Assembly (NCBI RefSeq): GCF_004015185.1
Contig: NZ_CP025746.1
Location: 4,729,776 to 4,793,775 of the forward strand
Source of the DNA: Clostridium manihotivorum
Lineage (GTDB): Bacteria; Bacillota; Clostridia; Clostridiales; Clostridiaceae
DNA length: 64,000 bases
Direction: 5' to 3'
Positions 53,264 to 61,725 of this stretch are shown one piece after another (position 1 is the first letter of the stretch; each line of letters starts with the position of its first letter). Both the position numbers and the translations under genes were made by a program. The notes under the pieces are model-generated. The model made no database searches, was not told where the DNA came from, and worked only from the letters and a program-made list of their open reading frames with translations.

Positions 53264-53489
53264 TCTCTAACAGCTCCTTAATCATTTTTCTACAATATCC
53301 AATTACTTTTTTAGTTCTCTTAACAAGTGGCACTTGCAAAACTTGATTAATTTGTTGTTCAGAATAATAACGGTGTCCACCTTCTGTTATATGATGTGGT
53401 TTTAACTTTCCTTCATTATCCCACAATCTTAAAGTTTGAATACTTTTTCCCACTAATTTTGAGAATTGACCAATTGTATAATACTTCAT
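53241..53489 (-). pseudogene. tnpA: IS607 TnpA with the serine-recombinase domain deleted
   Basis: 82 residues. Residues 1-60 are the MerR-like DNA-binding domain normal for IS607 TnpA (TIGQFSKLVGKSIQTLRLWD). The frame then reads VIGYCR and passes directly to KMIKELLENDTGEES, which is the usual extreme C-terminus. In full-length relatives about 120 residues, including the catalytic Ser right after YCR, lie between. The deletion is in frame and the tail that overlaps tnpB is kept. It cannot recombine DNA but could still bind it. Confidence 0.85.
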
Positions 53490-53765
53490 GCTATCACCTC
53501 TTTACACATATTATGACAACATAAAACTAACAATATTCCAATATATTTCAGCAGTTTTTAGTAGGTGTTTTAAAACTGTTGTATGCCTCCTTTTAGGAAA
53601 ATATTTACTAGCATATGTTAACATACATTTTTTGGTTTTTGTGATATGTTAAGTATTTTTCAGTAAAACTTAAGATATTTTTAAGATTTAAAGTTTTTTA
53701 GACTGAAGTAAACATTTACCATGCTTGACATATTAGCATAAAAATCTATTTTTCAATGAGTTAGA

Positions 53766-53861
53766 GGCGTACTACTTTGATTCGAAACCTATTTTCAATT
53801 CTTTTTCTGGTTCTAATAGAGAAATTAAAAAATAAAAATTATATTATGAAATTGTACAACT
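53766..53861. repeat. Family A repeat, diverged
   Basis: GGCGTACTACTTTGATTCGAAACC to ATTATATTATGAAATTGTACAAC. Ends are recognisable; the centre (TTTTTCTGGTTCTAATAGAG) has drifted. Confidence 0.65.
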
Positions 53862-53947
53862 ATAGATATAAGCAGAAAAACACCTTGATATGGTAGATTT
53901 AATAAAATCGCATATCAAGGTATTTTATAGTTTGGCTATATTTAAGA

Positions 53948-54003
53948 ATATTGTTGAAATTAAGCACTTATGAAGGTTATGCTATAGTTTTTAGTATTAA
54001 TTT
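53948..54003. repeat. Family C fragment
   Basis: AATATTGTTGAAATTAAGCACTTATGAAGGTTATGC matches the left half of the copy at 10790; the rest is missing or overlaps the next gene's 3' end. Preceding it, 53881-53925 holds a weak hairpin ACCTTGATATG ... CATATCAAGGT. Confidence 0.55.
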
Positions 54004-54008
54004 TTGAA

Positions 54009-54809
54009 TCACCTTTTTATAATACTCAAAATTAAGCTAATGATAAATGTTGTTGCAGAAAGTATCAATGCTATGACAAGCATTCCAGTAATTAGTATAT
54101 TATATTTTAATATTGCAGTATCCATAAAATCTATGGATAAGCCAAAAGCATTTATCACAACTAACAACAAAAACATAACTATCAAGCCTCTAGAAGCACC
54201 TTTAATGTCAGCCATACTCAAAGATATATGAGAAGCTATGCATATTGATAAGATTAGAAACAAATAAAAATATGGATTTTTAAAATTTTCTGCTGAAAAT
54301 ATGCTTTTAATAAGCATTCCATAAGAATTTATTAATCCTTCTATAGTAACCTTACCAATCTTGGTTATATGTAAGGAGTTAAATAAAACACTTATAAATT
54401 TGTTATAAGTACTTGGAATAGCTAAATACATAAGTGCAATTATAGTTATGACTCCACCAAATATGGGTGCTACTCCTATAAAAAAATTACCTATTTGCTG
54501 ATATAAACTATTAGGATTATAACTATGATCTACATATCCCATTACTCCGTTGCTATCTGGCTTTTGAAAAAGCTTAATTCTCCTTATATCATGCCTAAAT
54601 GCTAAAGACAACACAGCATGACTTAATTCATGTATAGGAACTCCTATAACTCCAGTAATCATTATTGCCTTCATGCCTAAGCTTTTATGAAAATTTTTAA
54701 TAGAATTATTTCTAAGCACTCCAAGCAGCAACCCAAAAACTATTATCATGCCTGTCAAATACAAGGTTTCCACTGAAGCTCTAAGTATCAAATTAATAAA
54801 GAAGTCCAT
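54009..54809 (-). CDS. Membrane protein with HExxH zinc-protease motif (M50-like)
   Basis: 266 residues with about six membrane segments. HELSH (PIHELSHAVLSL near residue 60) lies in a hydrophobic helix, as in site-2-type metalloproteases and related integral membrane zinc proteins, and VMGYVDHSYNPNS follows near residue 91. I see no clear second metal motif of the NPDG type, so proteolytic activity is not certain. AAAGGTGAG ribosome site. Neighbours give no substrate clue. Confidence 0.7.
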   Translation of the reverse strand: MDFFINLILRASVETLYLTGMIIVFGLLLGVLRNNSIKNFHKSLGMKAIMITGVIGVPIHELSHAVLSLAFRHDIRRIKLFQKPDSNGVMGYVDHSYNPNSLYQQIGNFFIGVAPIFGGVITIIALMYLAIPSTYNKFISVLFNSLHITKIGKVTIEGLINSYGMLIKSIFSAENFKNPYFYLFLILSICIASHISLSMADIKGASRGLIVMFLLLVVINAFGLSIDFMDTAILKYNILITGMLVIALILSATTFIISLILSIIKR

Positions 54810-55102
54810 CTATATTCTCACCTTTCAAAACTAAAATTTTATTAGTTTATTGAACCATTTTTCCAATATAAATTCTCAATACTAACTATCTTATGAAAAA
54901 TGCTATAAGAATATAATGCTACATCTTTATTATCCTCTCTTAATTGATTTTAAAATTTAAAAATCAGTAACAAAAAGTCTACTTGCGCAATATACTGTAC
55001 TATAAAACAAAAGAAAAAGTAGTGATATGAGATTATCACATATAATCACTGAGTATCACTAATTGATTTAATAACTAACAAAGGATAAAGGAGTAATAAA
55101 CT

Positions 55103-55777
55103 ATGATAGGAAGAAATTTTTACGGATGTAGACACGAATATCCAGTTCCAGGTTGCCCTGGACAAGCAATTGTACCAGTTAGGCAAACTGCTCAGCAAAG
55201 ACCAGGCTACTCTGGCAGAAGACAAAATTGTAGTAAAATGCTTCAAGTTCCAGTAATTTTAGCTTATGGCGAAACTCAAGAACTAGTTAGAGATGATTCA
55301 ATAATATCTCCACCAAGCCCTCCAGCATTCAGAGTAATCAATGTAGATACAGAAGTTGTAATAACTAACCTAGATCTAATTCCAAGAATAATTCACAACA
55401 CTGGTAAATGCGATGGTTTATGGTGGGCAAAGGTTATTGTTGAAGGTTATATAGATAGAAACGTAAACTATAAGACAATTGAAGATACAACTGCTGATTC
55501 AGTTAATGGACCAGTATATCACTTTACAAATAGAATACCATTCTCAACATTTGTAGAATTAAAAGCATATGAACCACTTTGTGAAACTGATAATGTTGAA
55601 ATTCTAGAAGCATATGTTGAAGGTGAAAGAGCAGCATTGACAGATCCAAATCCAGTTGCTGTTGGCGCTCCTGACTGGGCAGTAACTTATAACAGAATTT
55701 CTGGTAGCGAAATAGTTAGAATAAATCTAAAGGTTACAAGAATGGAGCATGTTCCAGTTACCGCTGCAACTAGATAA
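55103..55777 (+). CDS. SPOCS/CsxC-like spore or exosporium protein
   Basis: 224 residues, no signal peptide. A Cys/Pro/Arg-rich N-terminus (YGCRHEYPVPGCPGQ) precedes a beta-rich domain with VPVILAYGETQELVRDDS, LDLIPRIIHNTGKCDGLWWAKVIVEG and YIDRNVNYKTI, resembling the DUF3794 (SPOCS) domain of clostridial spore proteins and the CsxC family. It is expected to assemble into the spore's outer layers late in sporulation. AAAGGAG ribosome site. The family assignment is from remembered pattern, moderately sure. Confidence 0.7.
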   Translation: MIGRNFYGCRHEYPVPGCPGQAIVPVRQTAQQRPGYSGRRQNCSKMLQVPVILAYGETQELVRDDSIISPPSPPAFRVINVDTEVVITNLDLIPRIIHNTGKCDGLWWAKVIVEGYIDRNVNYKTIEDTTADSVNGPVYHFTNRIPFSTFVELKAYEPLCETDNVEILEAYVEGERAALTDPNPVAVGAPDWAVTYNRISGSEIVRINLKVTRMEHVPVTAATR

Positions 55778-55828
55778 TATTTTTTTCTTGCTTAAGCTAG
55801 CCTCCTAGATAGAATTAGTTAAAATAAC

Positions 55829-55860
55829 GAAGTGCAGTTTGATAATTCAGACTGCACTTC
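55829..55860. terminator. Hairpin between the spore protein gene and the convergent gene
   Basis: GAAGTGCAGT and ACTGCACTTC perfect arms with a 12-base loop. No strong T tract on the plus strand. Confidence 0.7.
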
Positions 55861-55879
55861 CAAAATTTAAAGCCTTATT

Positions 55880-56476
55880 CTATTCTTTATTGTTATTCTC
55901 TTCTTTTAAATACTCCAAATCCATGTTCATAAGCTCTTCTACAGACCTTATTTTTGTTGGTCTATATTGCCAAACCTTAGTCCTACTATCAATCTCACTT
56001 TCATTTATAATCCCCTCTTCATCCTCTGCAAAATCCAGCTTCCTAAACACAACTACCGAATAAGCTAGGTGAATCCGGCCTTCGACACATAGGTTATAGA
56101 CTAAAAGATTCTCACTAGTATTAACCCCTTCATTTTTCACTTTAAACTCTATTGATGCCTTGTTTACAACCTTTTTTTCACCTTTTCCATCTTTAGCCTC
56201 CTCTTCAGACTCATTACAATCTATTACCTCAGAAAAGGTTTCACATATCTTTTTAACCTTATATTCTTTCTTTACTTCATCTATGCAGTTGGCATAGAAA
56301 ATATATAGTTCATAATCACCATATAATCCTATCTCACTTTCAGAAATAACTTTTGTAAATATGTTCGATAACTTGGCACTAAAATCTACTAGTATCTCAT
56401 TTTCCTCTAGGTTTAACTTAAATACGTCATAGAAACTTTTTTCAACACTGATAATATTAGAGCCGTTTTTTATCAT
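55880..56476 (-). CDS. Acidic protein of unknown function, possibly spore-related
   Basis: 198 residues I do not recognise with certainty. The first half (VDFSAKLSNIFTKVISESE, YGDYELYIFYANCIDEVKKEYKV) has the rhythm of clostridial CotE/SPOCS-type spore morphogenetic domains: a beta domain followed by an ELxIxYxxxD strand. A Glu/Lys linker and a second beta-rich half follow. The start is uncertain: GAGGAT is 16 bases before the ATG. Convergent with the SPOCS-like gene, which supports a spore link only weakly. Confidence 0.55.
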   Translation of the reverse strand: MIKNGSNIISVEKSFYDVFKLNLEENEILVDFSAKLSNIFTKVISESEIGLYGDYELYIFYANCIDEVKKEYKVKKICETFSEVIDCNESEEEAKDGKGEKKVVNKASIEFKVKNEGVNTSENLLVYNLCVEGRIHLAYSVVVFRKLDFAEDEEGIINESEIDSRTKVWQYRPTKIRSVEELMNMDLEYLKEENNNKE

Positions 56477-56573
56477 AACTATAGCATCAATCCTCTTAAT
56501 TTATTTTTACTCATTTATATAGTATACTTTTACCAACTTTTAGTTACAAATAATTAAAAAAGCTACCCCTTGC

Positions 56574-57299
56574 TTATTGCTTACCTGTATTCCTGGCAGA
56601 TTCACTTATTATGTAGGCCAGTTTAAGTCTTATAAAAAGTTTATCTGAGCTTGTGACTAGATTCGCACTTTCATTAGCTTCATCCTGATACTCTAAGCCT
56701 TCTACAGCTCTATAGGAAATCATTGATTTAGCTATCCTATGTACAATCATAGGCCATTCTCCATCAGTCATTTTATCCTTAGAATATCTATTTATATATT
56801 CAGCACTGGCCCTTGAAAAACCGCAGGAACCAGCGGTTATATCCACTTCCTGTCCAAATTCTAATGAAAAGATCTTATTACTTATCTTTTCTGTCTCAAT
56901 CCACTCTAAAGGATGAGTAAGAAAAGCCCTTTCTGTACGTCCAAATATCAAATAACTAGTTTTAGGAATTTCAGAAACTACAGCCTTTAGTTCATCTTCA
57001 TAACAAGAAATCCAAGTAAGTAGCCTATCAAAATCGCAATAGTGATAAAATTCATCATTTCCCTCTAACCCAAACTCCACAACTCTTCTCCTAGCATCTG
57101 CAGCCCCGTTCTTTTTTATTTTTTTCACCTTAAATCCATAACCTTCGAGCAAACTGGTATATAGCGGACAAGTCTCATCACTTATGGTCACATATTTCTC
57201 TGAATATACATTGTCCAGTTTGTGTACCAATTTCCCGCATAAATCTATGTTCTTACCTTTTGGATCGTGTATAACTGTTAATAACGCTACCTCTGACAT
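56574..57299 (-). CDS. Putative GT-A-like glycosyltransferase
   Basis: 241 residues. The N-terminus VALLTVIHDPKGKNIDL begins a Rossmann-like nucleotide-sugar domain, RRRVVEFGLEGNDEFYHYCDFDRLL near residues 70-95 holds a DxD-like Asp-Phe-Asp, and TAGSCGFSRASAEYI near residue 155 resembles acceptor loops of GT-A enzymes. No signal or membrane segment. Donor and acceptor unknown; a spore-surface sugar role would fit the neighbours but is a guess. GAGGAGTGGG ribosome site. Confidence 0.55.
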   Translation of the reverse strand: MSEVALLTVIHDPKGKNIDLCGKLVHKLDNVYSEKYVTISDETCPLYTSLLEGYGFKVKKIKKNGAADARRRVVEFGLEGNDEFYHYCDFDRLLTWISCYEDELKAVVSEIPKTSYLIFGRTERAFLTHPLEWIETEKISNKIFSLEFGQEVDITAGSCGFSRASAEYINRYSKDKMTDGEWPMIVHRIAKSMISYRAVEGLEYQDEANESANLVTSSDKLFIRLKLAYIISESARNTGKQ

Positions 57300-57321
57300 A
57301 TACCCACTCCTCTTCTAAAGC

Positions 57322-57416
57322 TTGTCCCTATTCGATCCTAAATCTATTTTCACAACTCCTCTGGTCCCTCATATAAGAACTTGAAAATATAAATTTTATT
57401 GCGACTTGATATATCT
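57322..57416. repeat. Family A repeat
   Basis: TTGTCCCTATTCGATCCTAAATC to AAATTTTATTGCGACTTGATATATC; interior CTCCTCTGGTCCCTCATATAAGAACTTGAAAATAT. Ends decayed. The rest of the 57300-57601 gap has no other feature. Confidence 0.6.
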
Positions 57417-57601
57417 ATATCAAACATTTTATAAGTACCCATCTTATCCAAATGCCGCTTAATTCCTTTGTAAGGACATAACATTACCAATTAATAATAT
57501 ATACCCAATATAGCTCACGGAATTTTTCAAGTCAATATACAAAAGTGCATTAATAAGGTATAATAGTATATTATTTACATAAACTGCAAAAGGAGCTTAG
57601 T

Positions 57602-58153
57602 ATGGACACAAATTTTACGGACTTATCTAATAATGAATATATAATTGAAAAAGCTACACTAAAGGATGTCGATGAATTAGAAGCATTGTATGATAGCATT
57701 AATGACTATCTAAGAGAAACCATAAACTACGCCGGTTGGAAAAAGGGAATATATCCAGTAAGGGAAAATGCTATAAACGGTATTAATGAAGAAAACTTAT
57801 TTGTATTAAGAGTAAATGGTGATATAGCAGGTTCTATAATTCTTAATAATCATCAAGAGGCTGCCTATTACGGAGTTAATTGGGGTGTACAAGCCAAAGA
57901 TGAGGAGGTTATGGTAGTTCATACTTTTGTTGTCAATCCTAAGTATTTAAGAAACGGTGTTGGTGAAAAACTTTTAAACTTTGCTAAAGAATATTTCAAA
58001 GAGCAAGGCTGTAAAGCTCTAAGACTTGATGTTTCTATACATAACGCTCCAGCTATAGCATTATATGAAAAATGTGGCTTTAAATATGTAGCAACTGTGG
58101 ATTTAGGATTAAATATTCCAAATCTTATATGGTTCAAATTATATGAGTACTAA
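57602..58153 (+). CDS. GNAT-family N-acetyltransferase
   Basis: 183 residues. Acetyl-CoA loop NPKYLRNGVGEKLLNFA near residue 117, following the VMVVHTFVV strand; ALRLDVSIHNAPAIALYEKCGFKYV near residue 140 is the family's C-terminal signature. Acceptor unknown. AAAGGAG ribosome site. Monocistronic with its own terminator. Confidence 0.85.
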   Translation: MDTNFTDLSNNEYIIEKATLKDVDELEALYDSINDYLRETINYAGWKKGIYPVRENAINGINEENLFVLRVNGDIAGSIILNNHQEAAYYGVNWGVQAKDEEVMVVHTFVVNPKYLRNGVGEKLLNFAKEYFKEQGCKALRLDVSIHNAPAIALYEKCGFKYVATVDLGLNIPNLIWFKLYEY

Positions 58154-58154
58154 A

Positions 58155-58235
58155 AAAGCCCACTGAAGTGATCTTCTTCAGTGAGTTTTTTTCGCATCTG
58201 CCTTTCCGAATATACATTAGGAAAATCTGGCAGGC
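58155..58235 (+). terminator. Terminator plus E module
   Basis: CCCACTGAAG, loop, CTTCAGTGAG with seven T's, then CGCATCTGCCTTTCCGAATATAC ... GGAAAATCTGGCAGGC, the best E copy; CTGCC/GGCAG and TTTCC/GGAAA arms make a second hairpin. Confidence 0.88.
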
Positions 58236-58305
58236 AACATATTTTTATTCTTTCCTATCTGTAGTCTAATATATTCAAGTTATCTAGATGGCAACTTTAA
58301 GTAAA

Positions 58306-58842
58306 CTATCTAACCACATTAATTAATGGTTCACTTTCCTTTATCTCTTTTCTATCAGTAAAATTGACTATATTATAATCTTCAGTATTACTTACTACTA
58401 CAGAGGTTATAACATCATATCCTTCATTTTTTATTGCTTCAATATTAAATTCGACTAAGAGATCTCCTACCTTTACATGAAACCCTTGGTCTACATAAGC
58501 TCTAAAGTATTTTCCCTCTAAGTTTACAGTATCAACTCCTACATGTATCAATACCTCTACTCCATCATTACTCTTTAAGGCTAATGCATGCTTAGTGCTG
58601 ACCATAGCCTTAACTGTGCCTTCAATTGGTGACACTACTCTGCCCTGTTTTGGTTCTATAGCAATGCCTTTCCCCATTAACTCTTGTCCAAATGTTGGAT
58701 CACTTACCTCACTAAGTTTTTTAACTTGTCCAATCATTGGACTATATATAACTTCTTCTAATTTTAAGTTTTCCTCTTCCTCATTAATAATACTATCATC
58801 ATTTAACCCGAAAATATTTTTAAATAGCTGCCTAATCCCCAT
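58306..58842 (-). CDS. PTS glucose-type EIIA component
   Basis: 178 residues. After a 30-residue N-terminal tail the EIIA-Glc domain runs from VIYSPMIGQVKKLSEV to the end. The phosphorylated His is in VEVLIHVGVDTVNLEG and the partner His in VSTKHALAL. It is a free-standing EIIA with no EIIB or EIIC genes nearby, so it either serves a distant transporter or acts as a regulator. AAGGAGGGG ribosome site. Confidence 0.9.
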   Translation of the reverse strand: MGIRQLFKNIFGLNDDSIINEEEENLKLEEVIYSPMIGQVKKLSEVSDPTFGQELMGKGIAIEPKQGRVVSPIEGTVKAMVSTKHALALKSNDGVEVLIHVGVDTVNLEGKYFRAYVDQGFHVKVGDLLVEFNIEAIKNEGYDVITSVVVSNTEDYNIVNFTDRKEIKESEPLINVVR

Positions 58843-59157
58843 TAAACCCCTCCTTAAAAACTTTTGTACTCAGATTAAGTTATGCTTACGGAGGAGTAAA
58901 AATGATAACTATTTGGTACAAATTGACTTAGTACTTTTTAATACTAACTAAATAATAAGTTAGTATTACACTTAAAAGTAAGCTATTTATTTTATTACTT
59001 TTCCATTGTATATTATTAATAGTAACCATGCAGATGTACCATTTTAGCTTCAACAATATTATTAAAGGCAGCCTAAGATTTAATTTTATTAATGAAGTAT
59101 TAGAATAATTACAATCTGTAATGGATAAGTCATTTATAATATTAAAGAGGTGTAAGA
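58843..59157. other. Gap upstream of the FMN reductase gene
   Basis: AT-rich. A short piece near 59030-59075 (AGATGTACCATTTT, then AGCTTCAACAATATTATTAAAGGCAGCC) looks like fragments of family A and family C ends. Nothing else is supported. Confidence 0.4.
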
Positions 59158-59784
59158 ATGAAGGTTTTACTTATTAACGGAAGTCCTAAAGCCCAAGGAT
59201 GTACTTTTACTGCTTTAAGTGAAGTTGCAAAAGAATTAAACAAAGCAAACATAGAAACAGAAATATTTCATGTAGGAAATAAACCAATTCGTGGTTGTAT
59301 GGCATGCGGAGGCTGTTATAAGACTGATGGAAGATGTGTATTTAATGATGATACGGTAAATATAGCCTTAGAAAAAGCTAAAGAAGCTGATGGTTTTATC
59401 TTTGGATCTCCAGTTCATTATGCTGCAGCATCAGGACAAATAACAGCATTCTTAGATAGATTCTTCTACGCTGGTGACGGTTTCCAATATAAACCTGGAG
59501 CTGCAGTAGTTAGCTGTAGGCGTGGTGGTTCCACAGCTGCTTTCGAGCAACTAAATAAATATTTTACAATAGCAAATATGCCAGTGGTATCTTCTCAATA
59601 TTGGAATATGGTTCATGGTAATACTCCAGAGGAAGTAAAGCAAGATTTAGAAGGTATGCAGACAATGAGAACTCTAGGAAAGAACATGGCTTGGTTACTA
59701 AAATGTATACAAGCTGGAAAAGAGGCAGGAATTAACATACCTGAAAAAGAAGAAGAAAGAGCAGTAACTAACTTTATACGTTAA
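59158..59784 (+). CDS. NADPH-dependent FMN reductase / flavodoxin-fold oxidoreductase
   Basis: 208 residues. Flavodoxin-like fold: LLINGSPKAQGCTFTAL at residues 4-20 binds FMN phosphate, GCMACGGCYKTDGRCVFNDD near residue 46 is the Cys-rich loop typical of iron-sulfur flavoprotein-like reductases, and FGSPVHYAAASGQITAFLDRFF near residue 83 is the second flavin loop. Probably NAD(P)H-dependent. AAGAGGTG ribosome site. A MarR regulator lies convergently downstream and could control it. Confidence 0.87.
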   Translation: MKVLLINGSPKAQGCTFTALSEVAKELNKANIETEIFHVGNKPIRGCMACGGCYKTDGRCVFNDDTVNIALEKAKEADGFIFGSPVHYAAASGQITAFLDRFFYAGDGFQYKPGAAVVSCRRGGSTAAFEQLNKYFTIANMPVVSSQYWNMVHGNTPEEVKQDLEGMQTMRTLGKNMAWLLKCIQAGKEAGINIPEKEEERAVTNFIR

Positions 59785-59821
59785 TTATATAGGCATCAAT
59801 AATTCAGAATATTAAAATCAG

Positions 59822-59915
59822 GCTCTGTTAAAGTGCCCTGTTGAAATTAAGCATTTAGTCATCAGATGCTTTAATGACCACTTAACTTCAACAACATTCT
59901 TAAATATAGCCTAAA
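59822..59915. repeat. Family C repeat
   Basis: GGCTCTGTTAAAGTGCCCTGTTGAAATTAAGCA ... CATCAGATGCTTTAATGACCACTTAACTTCAACAAC; inverted ends, shorter interior than the copy at 10790. Confidence 0.7.
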
Positions 59916-59937
59916 GTTAAAAATATCATAAGAAAAA

Positions 59938-59976
59938 TAAAGCTTATTTATCAAAATATAAGCTTTATTTTTTATT
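59938..59976. terminator. Terminator between convergent FMN reductase and MarR genes
   Basis: AATAAAGCTTAT and ATAAGCTTTATT arms, ten-base loop, T-rich on both strands. Confidence 0.8.
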
Positions 59977-60033
59977 TAGTATTATACGTACTTTTCAATT
60001 ATTACTCTCTCAGTAGCCAAAGAGGCTTATTAA

Positions 60034-60474
60034 CTAATCTATATTGGTCACAATAGTTTTAAGCAGTCTTATAAGTTCAGCTCTTTCATCATAGGAGGTA
60101 AGTGATTTCAGGATTTTTCCATATATCTTATATTCGAAGTCTATATGCTCCTTTTGGGCTAATAAACCTTCCTCTGTAAGTTCAAGCCCATAGGATCTTC
60201 TATCTCTTTTACTTATTACCCTGTTTATATATTCACGTTTTTCTAGTCTATCAATAGCGCTTGTCAAAGTACTTTTGGGTATATCTAGCTCTGAGCAAAT
60301 CTCTCCTAATATAACTTCAGGTTTTTTAGAAACTATACTTATTATACTAATCTCGGTGGTGGTTAAACCCTTTATTCTAGGAAATTGATCTTCTATGTCA
60401 TGGAATTTACTTTTCTTCATCATAACATGCCATAGCTCACTAAACTCCTCAATTTGCTTTATATCGCTGTCCAT
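60034..60474 (-). CDS. MarR-family transcriptional regulator
   Basis: 146 residues. Winged helix with LTTTEISIISIVSKKPEVI, LDIPKSTLTSAIDRLEKREYINR and SKRDRRSYGLELTEEG in the DNA-recognition and wing positions (about residues 35-105), flanked by dimer helices. Ligand and target unknown. ATGGAGGAAA ribosome site. A family B repeat lies just upstream. Confidence 0.9.
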   Translation of the reverse strand: MDSDIKQIEEFSELWHVMMKKSKFHDIEDQFPRIKGLTTTEISIISIVSKKPEVILGEICSELDIPKSTLTSAIDRLEKREYINRVISKRDRRSYGLELTEEGLLAQKEHIDFEYKIYGKILKSLTSYDERAELIRLLKTIVTNID

Positions 60475-60522
60475 AAGTTTTCCTCCATAACCTTAAAATA
60501 TAAAGAAATCATTGGTATAAGG

Positions 60523-60653
60523 ATATACTATATGGAACCAACTTAAAGTATTAATTTATACATGCCTGATGATCCCCAGAAATCTGGATCATCTAATCCC
60601 AAGAAACCAAGATTGTATAACAAGTGTAAATTAAGTCTTAATAAAGAATACCC
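60523..60653. repeat. Family B repeat, long copy
   Basis: TATATGGAACCAACTTAAAG to AAAGAATACCCATG, with a lengthened centre holding two hairpin pieces (GATGATCCCCAGAAATCTGGATCATC and CCCAAGAAACCAAG). The remainder of the 60475-60784 gap is featureless. Confidence 0.65.
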
Positions 60654-60784
60654 ATGTTACCATATTTCTTTTTATATTTTTGTACATATTTCTCTGTAGT
60701 TTAATCGCAATTAATTCCATATTATTACTCCCATAATACCATACTTTATTATTTTTATCATCCCATAATTAGAATAAAGATTCT

Positions 60785-61411
60785 TTAATATTTTATTATT
60801 TTAGCTGATAGGATAAAAGAATTTAGATTCACAAGCTTCCAATCAATGCAGTCAAAGCCACAGTCTATGAGAAGTTCAGTTATCTCTTTTTTGGAATATA
60901 TCCTATAATCTCCACCTTTACTAAACTTCAAAGACCAATTTCCAATGGTTTTAAAAGGAGATATTAGCCATGGATCCCCTATAATTAAGCTTCCATTAGG
61001 TCTAAGTACCCTTGCCATCTCCTTTAAAACTTTCTTCGGTTCTGTATAGTGATGAAAAGAATCTGTGCAAATTAACCCATCAAAATGATTGTCCTCCCAA
61101 GGAATATGCTCAGAATCTCCAAATTTAAGCTCTGCTCTATCCTTTAATTTTTCTTTTGCCTTATCTAACATAGCCTGAGAAAAATCCATTCCAAATAGCT
61201 TTAGATTATCTTCATTAGCCAATAACGAAAGAATATTTCCTGTACCACAGCCTACATCAAGAACATTGCTGCAGTTTAATCCTTCAACCTTATCTATTAC
61301 TTTAGTATATAACTTACTAGCATGCTTTCCATAATAGGTTGCATCATAGATCTTTGCTTGTTTATCAAAAGTTTCTTTAGTTTTTTCCTTATATATTTCT
61401 TTATTTCTCAT
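60785..61411 (-). CDS. Class I SAM-dependent methyltransferase
   Basis: 208 residues. Motif I VLDVGCGTGNILSLL near residue 50, then LFGMDFSQAMLDKAKEKL, FGDSEHIPWEDNHFDGLICTDSFHHY and MARVLRPNGSLIIGDP, the UbiE/Methyltransf_11 pattern. Small-molecule acceptor likely but unknown. AAAGGAGAG ribosome site. Divergent from the GH3 gene. Confidence 0.88.
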   Translation of the reverse strand: MRNKEIYKEKTKETFDKQAKIYDATYYGKHASKLYTKVIDKVEGLNCSNVLDVGCGTGNILSLLANEDNLKLFGMDFSQAMLDKAKEKLKDRAELKFGDSEHIPWEDNHFDGLICTDSFHHYTEPKKVLKEMARVLRPNGSLIIGDPWLISPFKTIGNWSLKFSKGGDYRIYSKKEITELLIDCGFDCIDWKLVNLNSFILSAKIIKY

Positions 61412-61534
61412 ATTATTTCTCTCCTTTAGTACGACTTACGTACTTTATTATATATAAACTTTACACCTTCAGAACATTTCTGTCAATACATACCAAAGAC
61501 TTTTTCAAAAGCTATATATGGATTTTGTTGATAT

Positions 61535-61628
61535 AGACATACTACTTCAAAATGAAATTTATAAAAATAAAGCTTCCTATATTCATCGAAAGCTTTATTT
61601 TGAATTTAAGGATTGAAGTGGTACATCT
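61535..61628. repeat. Family A repeat with replaced centre
   Basis: Left end AGACATACTACTTCAAAATG and right end GGATTGAAGTGGTACATC are typical, but the interior is a different hairpin (ATAAAGCTTCC ... AAAGCTTTAT). It lies between the methyltransferase and GH3 genes; the gap 61412-61725 holds nothing else clear. Confidence 0.6.
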
Positions 61629-61725
61629 TTATATAAGCACATTAGAAAACATGACTTTTGAAACCACATAACAGAATTTTATATGACATATATTTATATA
61701 GGAAATATTTCAGGAGTATAAGATT

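Larger units (their letters stand above)
51990..53540 (-). mobile_element. IS607-type element (tnpA remnant + tnpB), ends not defined
   Basis: A MerR-headed tnpA overlapping tnpB in the order typical of IS607. IS607 elements lack terminal inverted repeats and long target duplications, so the limits given are only approximate. It sits directly upstream of the FtsX-type permease gene. Confidence 0.75.

Noticed and set aside
390..61628. Dispersed repeats as a CRISPR array
   Set aside because: The copies are far apart, palindromic and divergent, without regular spacers or cas genes.
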